64,000 nt of DNA from Methylobacterium amylolyticum. GTDB lineage: Bacteria; Pseudomonadota; Alphaproteobacteria; Rhizobiales; Beijerinckiaceae. The stretch spans positions 19,612 through 83,611 of the forward strand of contig NZ_JAUYZI010000030.1 in NCBI RefSeq assembly GCF_030700245.1, read 5' to 3'. The notes below the pieces were generated by a model that was not told the DNA's origin, searched no databases, and saw only the letters and a program-made list of their open reading frames with translations. The position numbers were made by a program, and so were the translations under genes. This document shows positions 61,488 to 64,000 of the stretch, piece by piece (position 1 is the stretch's first letter; the number at the start of each line of letters is the position of its first letter).

Positions 61488-62039
61488 ATGCGCGCGATAT
61501 CCGCTGCCCTCGCCGCGGCGCTTCTCCTCGCCGGCCCCGCCCGCGCCGCCCCGACGGGCGCCCCGGAGGCGGGCGCCGGGCCGGTGACCAAGCTGCCGCT
61601 GCCGCGCTACGCGAGCCTCAAGACCGACCGGGTCAACCTGCGCGAGGGGCCCTCGAAGGACCACCGCACCCTGTGGGTGTACCAGCGCGCCGGCCTGCCG
61701 GTGGAGATCATCGGCGAGTTCGAGACGTGGCGGCGCATCCGCGATTCGGAGGGGACGGAGGGCTGGGTCCTCCACTCGCTCCTGTCGGGACGGCGCACCG
61801 CGATCGTCAATGCCGGGCCGGACAAGGGCGGTGAGAAGGCCGCCGTGCCCCTGCGCGCCCGCGCCGAGGAGGGCGCCACCGACGAGGCCCGGCTGCAATC
61901 CGGCGTGATCGGCAGCGTGAAGAGCTGCACCGGAACGTGGTGCCGCGTGGTCGTCGCGCTGCCGTCGAAGCGCGACGTGGACGGCTACATCCGCCAGAAC
62001 CGGCTTTGGGGCGTCTACCCGAACGAGACGGTCGAGTGA
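61488..62039 (+). CDS. Secreted bacterial SH3-domain protein
   Basis: A 183-residue protein with signal peptide MRAISAALAAALLLAGPARA and tandem SH3b-type folds. The first is RVNLREGPSKDHRTLWVYQR, then EIIGEFETWRRIRDSEGTEGWV; the second half has ARLQSGVIGSVKSCTGTWCR with a cysteine pair. SH3b domains usually bind peptidoglycan or cell-wall peptides. The second of two near ATGs is used because GGAG lies 9 bp before it. A strong hairpin follows the gene. Confidence 0.85.
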   Translation: MRAISAALAAALLLAGPARAAPTGAPEAGAGPVTKLPLPRYASLKTDRVNLREGPSKDHRTLWVYQRAGLPVEIIGEFETWRRIRDSEGTEGWVLHSLLSGRRTAIVNAGPDKGGEKAAVPLRARAEEGATDEARLQSGVIGSVKSCTGTWCRVVVALPSKRDVDGYIRQNRLWGVYPNETVE

Positions 62040-62071
62040 GCGCTTCGGGTCCGAGCGCCGCGCGAACGCGA

Positions 62072-62098
62072 CGAGGCCCGGACGAACGCCGGGCCTCG
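62072..62098. terminator. Hairpin terminator between the SH3 gene and irr (convergent)
   Basis: CGAGGCCCGG-ACGAACG-CCGGGCCTCG has perfect 10-bp arms and a 7-nt loop. It lies 32 bp after the SH3 gene and 39 bp after the end of irr on the other strand. No U-tract, but the stem is strong and well placed for both. Confidence 0.75.
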
Positions 62099-62137
62099 CA
62101 TCAGTCCGATACGGCTCGCGTCGGCGCTCGCGCGCGC

Positions 62138-62653
62138 TCAGGCCTGCCGGCGGCCGGCCGTGCGGCTGCGGCGGAGGCGCACGATCACCTCGACGCCGGC
62201 GATCTCCATCCCTTCGGGGGCCTCGGGCAGCGAATCGACGGTGATGCCGCAATCGGGCATGTCGATCACCTGCGCCTCGTCCTCCAGGTAGAAGTGGTGG
62301 TGCTCGGTCGGATTGGTGTCGAAGTAGGCCTTGGACCCGTCGAGGGCGAGCTGGCGCAGCAATCCGGCTTCCGTGAACTGATGCAGGGTGTTGTAGACGG
62401 TGGCCAGCGAGACCGGCACCTTGGCGCGCATCGCCTCGTCGTAGAGCATCTCCGCCGTCAGGTGGCGGTCGCCGCGGCCGAACAGCAGCCAGCCGAGCGA
62501 CAGGCGCTGCCGCGTCGGGCGCAGGCCGGCCCGGCGCAGACGATCGCGCAGGTCCGACAGCGGGCAGCCGCGACGGCCAGCCCCGTTGGCCTCCGTCGGG
62601 AGGGCGGGGACGCGACCGTTGAGGACGGCCTGCAGGGGCACCAGGTCGGACAT
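62138..62653 (-). CDS. irr: Iron response regulator Irr (Fur family)
   Basis: A 171-residue Fur-family regulator of heme and iron genes, which in rhizobia is destroyed when heme is available. The DNA-binding part is TRQRLSLGWLLF...VPVSLATVYNTLHQFTE. The triple His 118-120 (EHHHFYLEDE), which marks Irr, is present. The N-terminus also has a Cys30-Pro31 heme regulatory motif (RRGCPLSDLR) like that of Bradyrhizobium Irr, so heme-triggered turnover is plausible. The start is at MSDLVPLQAV. An ISAs1-type element begins about 90 bp upstream. Confidence 0.92.
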   Translation of the reverse strand: MSDLVPLQAVLNGRVPALPTEANGAGRRGCPLSDLRDRLRRAGLRPTRQRLSLGWLLFGRGDRHLTAEMLYDEAMRAKVPVSLATVYNTLHQFTEAGLLRQLALDGSKAYFDTNPTEHHHFYLEDEAQVIDMPDCGITVDSLPEAPEGMEIAGVEVIVRLRRSRTAGRRQA

Positions 62654-62690
62654 CGCTGGACTGAACGCTCGGCGGTTGGGCGCAGGAACG

Positions 62691-62715
62691 GTGACGACTA
62701 TACGGTAGCCGTCAC
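62691..62715 (-). promoter_or_regulatory. Inverted repeat upstream of irr
   Basis: GTGACG and CGTCAC are 13 bp apart and lie 38 bp before the irr ATG, in the short space left between irr and the insertion sequence. TATAC is in the spacer. Possibly part of the irr promoter or its operator. Confidence 0.3.
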
Positions 62716-62744
62716 AGCGTCGCAACCCGAGCGCGCTCGCCGAT

Positions 62745-64000
62745 CAGGGCGATCGCTTCAGCTTTTTGGCTTTGGCTTGGGAGCGGTGCTGCGGGGGGCT
62801 GAGGTTTGTGATTCACGGCGGGCTTTGCGTCTGCGGAGCCGCCGATGCCGTCCTCGCTGTCGATCCTCGACCACTTCTCGACCCTGACCGACCCGCGCCA
62901 GCGCTGGCGGGTGATCTACCCGCTGCCCGAGATCCTGCTGCTGGTGCTGTGCGCCACGCTGTGCGGCATGGACGACTTCGTCGAGATCCGGCTGTGGGGC
63001 GAGCGGCGCCTGGACTTCCTGCGCCGCTTCCTCCCGTACGACCGCGGCCTGCCCGCCCACGACACCCTCAACGACGTCGTCAACGCGCTCGACGCCGACC
63101 TCTTCAAGACCTGCTTCACGGCCTGGGTCGAGCGCCTGCGCGCGGTCGAGCCGGATCTCATCGCCATCGACGGCAAGACCTCCCGGCGCTGCCACGCCAA
63201 GACCAAGGGCCGGGCCGCCCTGCACACCGTCTCGGCCTGGGCCTCCCGCCAGCGCCTCGTGCTCGGCCAGGAGGCGGTCGCCGACAAGAGCAACGAGATC
63301 ACCGCCATCCCGCGCCTGCTGGAGCGGCTCGAACTCCGGGGCGCGCTGGTCACGATCGACGCGATGGGCACCCAGACCGCCATCGCCGAGACCATCGTGG
63401 CCCGGGGCGGCGACTACCTGCTCGCCCTCAAAGGCAACCGCCCCGCCACCCACGACGACGTCGTGCGCTTCTTCGCCGCTCCGGGCGACCTGATCGCCGA
63501 CACCCACCAGACCGTCGACAACGACCACGGTCGCCTCGAACACCGCCGCCACAGCGTCTGCCACGACGTGAGTTGGATCGGCTCGGATCGCCGCTACCCG
63601 CACGAGCCGCACATGCCCCATCTGGCGATGATCGGCATGGTCGAGACACAGGTCGAACGCGCCGGCAGGATCGAGTGCGAACGCCGCTACTACCTCGCCT
63701 CGGTCAAGCTCGATGCCAAGACCTTCGCCGCCGCCGTGCGCGCCCACTGGCACATCGAGAACCGCCTGCACTGGGTGCTCGACGTCGTCTTCCACGACGA
63801 CCTCGTCCGCCTGCGCACTGGATCGGGTCCGCAGAACATGGCCGTGGTCCGCCACATGGCCATGAACCTCGTGCGCGCCCCCCACGACCGCCACAGCCTC
63901 AAGGTCCGAAGAAAGCTCGCCAACCTCGACCCGGACTACCTCGAAACCCTCATCCGACAGAACCCGAAGACCCCGCCGTTAACCTGAAGCGATTCCCTTG
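62745..64000 (+). mobile_element. ISAs1-family insertion sequence, right end at or beyond window end
   Basis: One transposase gene lies between imperfect inverted ends. The left end reads CAGGGCGATCGCTTCAG. The last bases of the window, read in reverse complement, give CAAGGGAATCGCTTCAG; 14 of 17 positions agree. About 1,256 bp lie between, normal for ISAs1 elements. Target duplications cannot be checked because the right flank is missing. Confidence 0.8.
62845..63987 (+). CDS. ISAs1-family DDE transposase
   Basis: A 380-residue transposase. The N-terminus (FSTLTDPRQRWRVIYPLPEI, LLLVLCATLCGMDDFVEI) is the ISAs1 helper domain. Catalytic residues are placed as in the family: first Asp in LIAIDGKTSRR, second in LVTIDAMGTQTAIA, and Glu in HWHIENRLHWVLDVVF. 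No frameshift or early stop, so the element may still be active. Confidence 0.95.
   Translation: MPSSLSILDHFSTLTDPRQRWRVIYPLPEILLLVLCATLCGMDDFVEIRLWGERRLDFLRRFLPYDRGLPAHDTLNDVVNALDADLFKTCFTAWVERLRAVEPDLIAIDGKTSRRCHAKTKGRAALHTVSAWASRQRLVLGQEAVADKSNEITAIPRLLERLELRGALVTIDAMGTQTAIAETIVARGGDYLLALKGNRPATHDDVVRFFAAPGDLIADTHQTVDNDHGRLEHRRHSVCHDVSWIGSDRRYPHEPHMPHLAMIGMVETQVERAGRIECERRYYLASVKLDAKTFAAAVRAHWHIENRLHWVLDVVFHDDLVRLRTGSGPQNMAVVRHMAMNLVRAPHDRHSLKVRRKLANLDPDYLETLIRQNPKTPPLT

Overview
The window is about 70% G+C, densely packed, and reads as the chromosome of a pink-pigmented methylotroph of the Methylobacterium type (Rhizobiales, Alphaproteobacteria). The evidence is the carotenoid genes crtI-crtB, an Irr iron regulator with both the Cys-Pro heme motif and the triple-His motif, a propionyl-CoA carboxylase beta chain, the NDUFA12-DUF2155-aat-accC-accB neighbourhood, a class II DAHP synthase, an HWE sensor kinase, many short secreted proteins, and an ISAs1-type insertion sequence. 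The genus is inferred; no rRNA gene is present.

Layout. 1-5.3 kb: a molybdenum hydroxylase pair (IorB-like, cut by the window edge, and IorA-like), a DUF4142 protein, ruvB and a small secreted protein. 5.4-8 kb: two signalling proteins, a receiver-GGDEF protein and a LuxR-type regulator. 8-16.3 kb: topoisomerase IB, a glycosyltransferase overlapping a methyltransferase, a flavin reductase, cytochrome b561, a tandem Inh-domain protein overlapping a 2-hydroxyacid dehydrogenase, leuC and tRNA-Leu(CAG). 17-22.7 kb: a cell-surface region with a nucleotide-sugar dehydrogenase, an FkbM methyltransferase fused to a discoidin domain, a GDP-fucose synthase-like epimerase and a YadA-like trimeric adhesin. 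22.8-30.3 kb: crtI-crtB, a racemase-family protein, hemC, a Tat-dependent phosphoesterase and pccB. 30.4-33.3 kb: tRNA-Val(CAC), a SelW-like protein and an HWE histidine kinase. 33.5-45.8 kb: tex, two aminotransferases, the NDUFA12/DUF2155/aat/accC/accB/DsbA-like group, a P-loop protein and gph. 46-52.4 kb: rpiA, DUF2059, an O-antigen-ligase-like protein and glutathione reductase in a tight operon, then an isolated sigma-70 region 1.1 protein and DAHP synthase. 52.5-62.7 kb: a PAS-GGDEF-EAL protein, a cupredoxin, an efflux adaptor without its pump, a CysZ/EI24 membrane protein, an amine oxidase, a membrane-anchored cyclic-nucleotide-binding protein, a hydroxypyruvate reductase-type enzyme, an SH3 protein and irr. 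62.7 kb to the end: an ISAs1-family element.

How the parts relate. Several groups look functional. crtI and crtB overlap and form the first steps of carotenoid synthesis, with a PpsR/CrtJ-type palindrome at the crtI start. accB and accC supply the biotin carboxylase half of acetyl-CoA carboxylase. rpiA-DUF2059-ligase-gor are joined by short gaps or 4-bp stop/start overlaps. The nucleotide-sugar dehydrogenase, epimerase, FkbM protein and adhesin point to surface glycan and attachment functions. Two c-di-GMP proteins, a putative cAMP-binding membrane protein and an orphan kinase make the window rich in signalling.

I did not find a convincing wholly new multi-gene system. The most unusual items are the PpsR-like site on the crtI start codon, the free-standing sigma region 1.1 protein, the FkbM-discoidin fusion, the adhesin's LGTG repeat arm, the Popeye-like cNMP-binding membrane protein, and the insertion sequence just upstream of irr.
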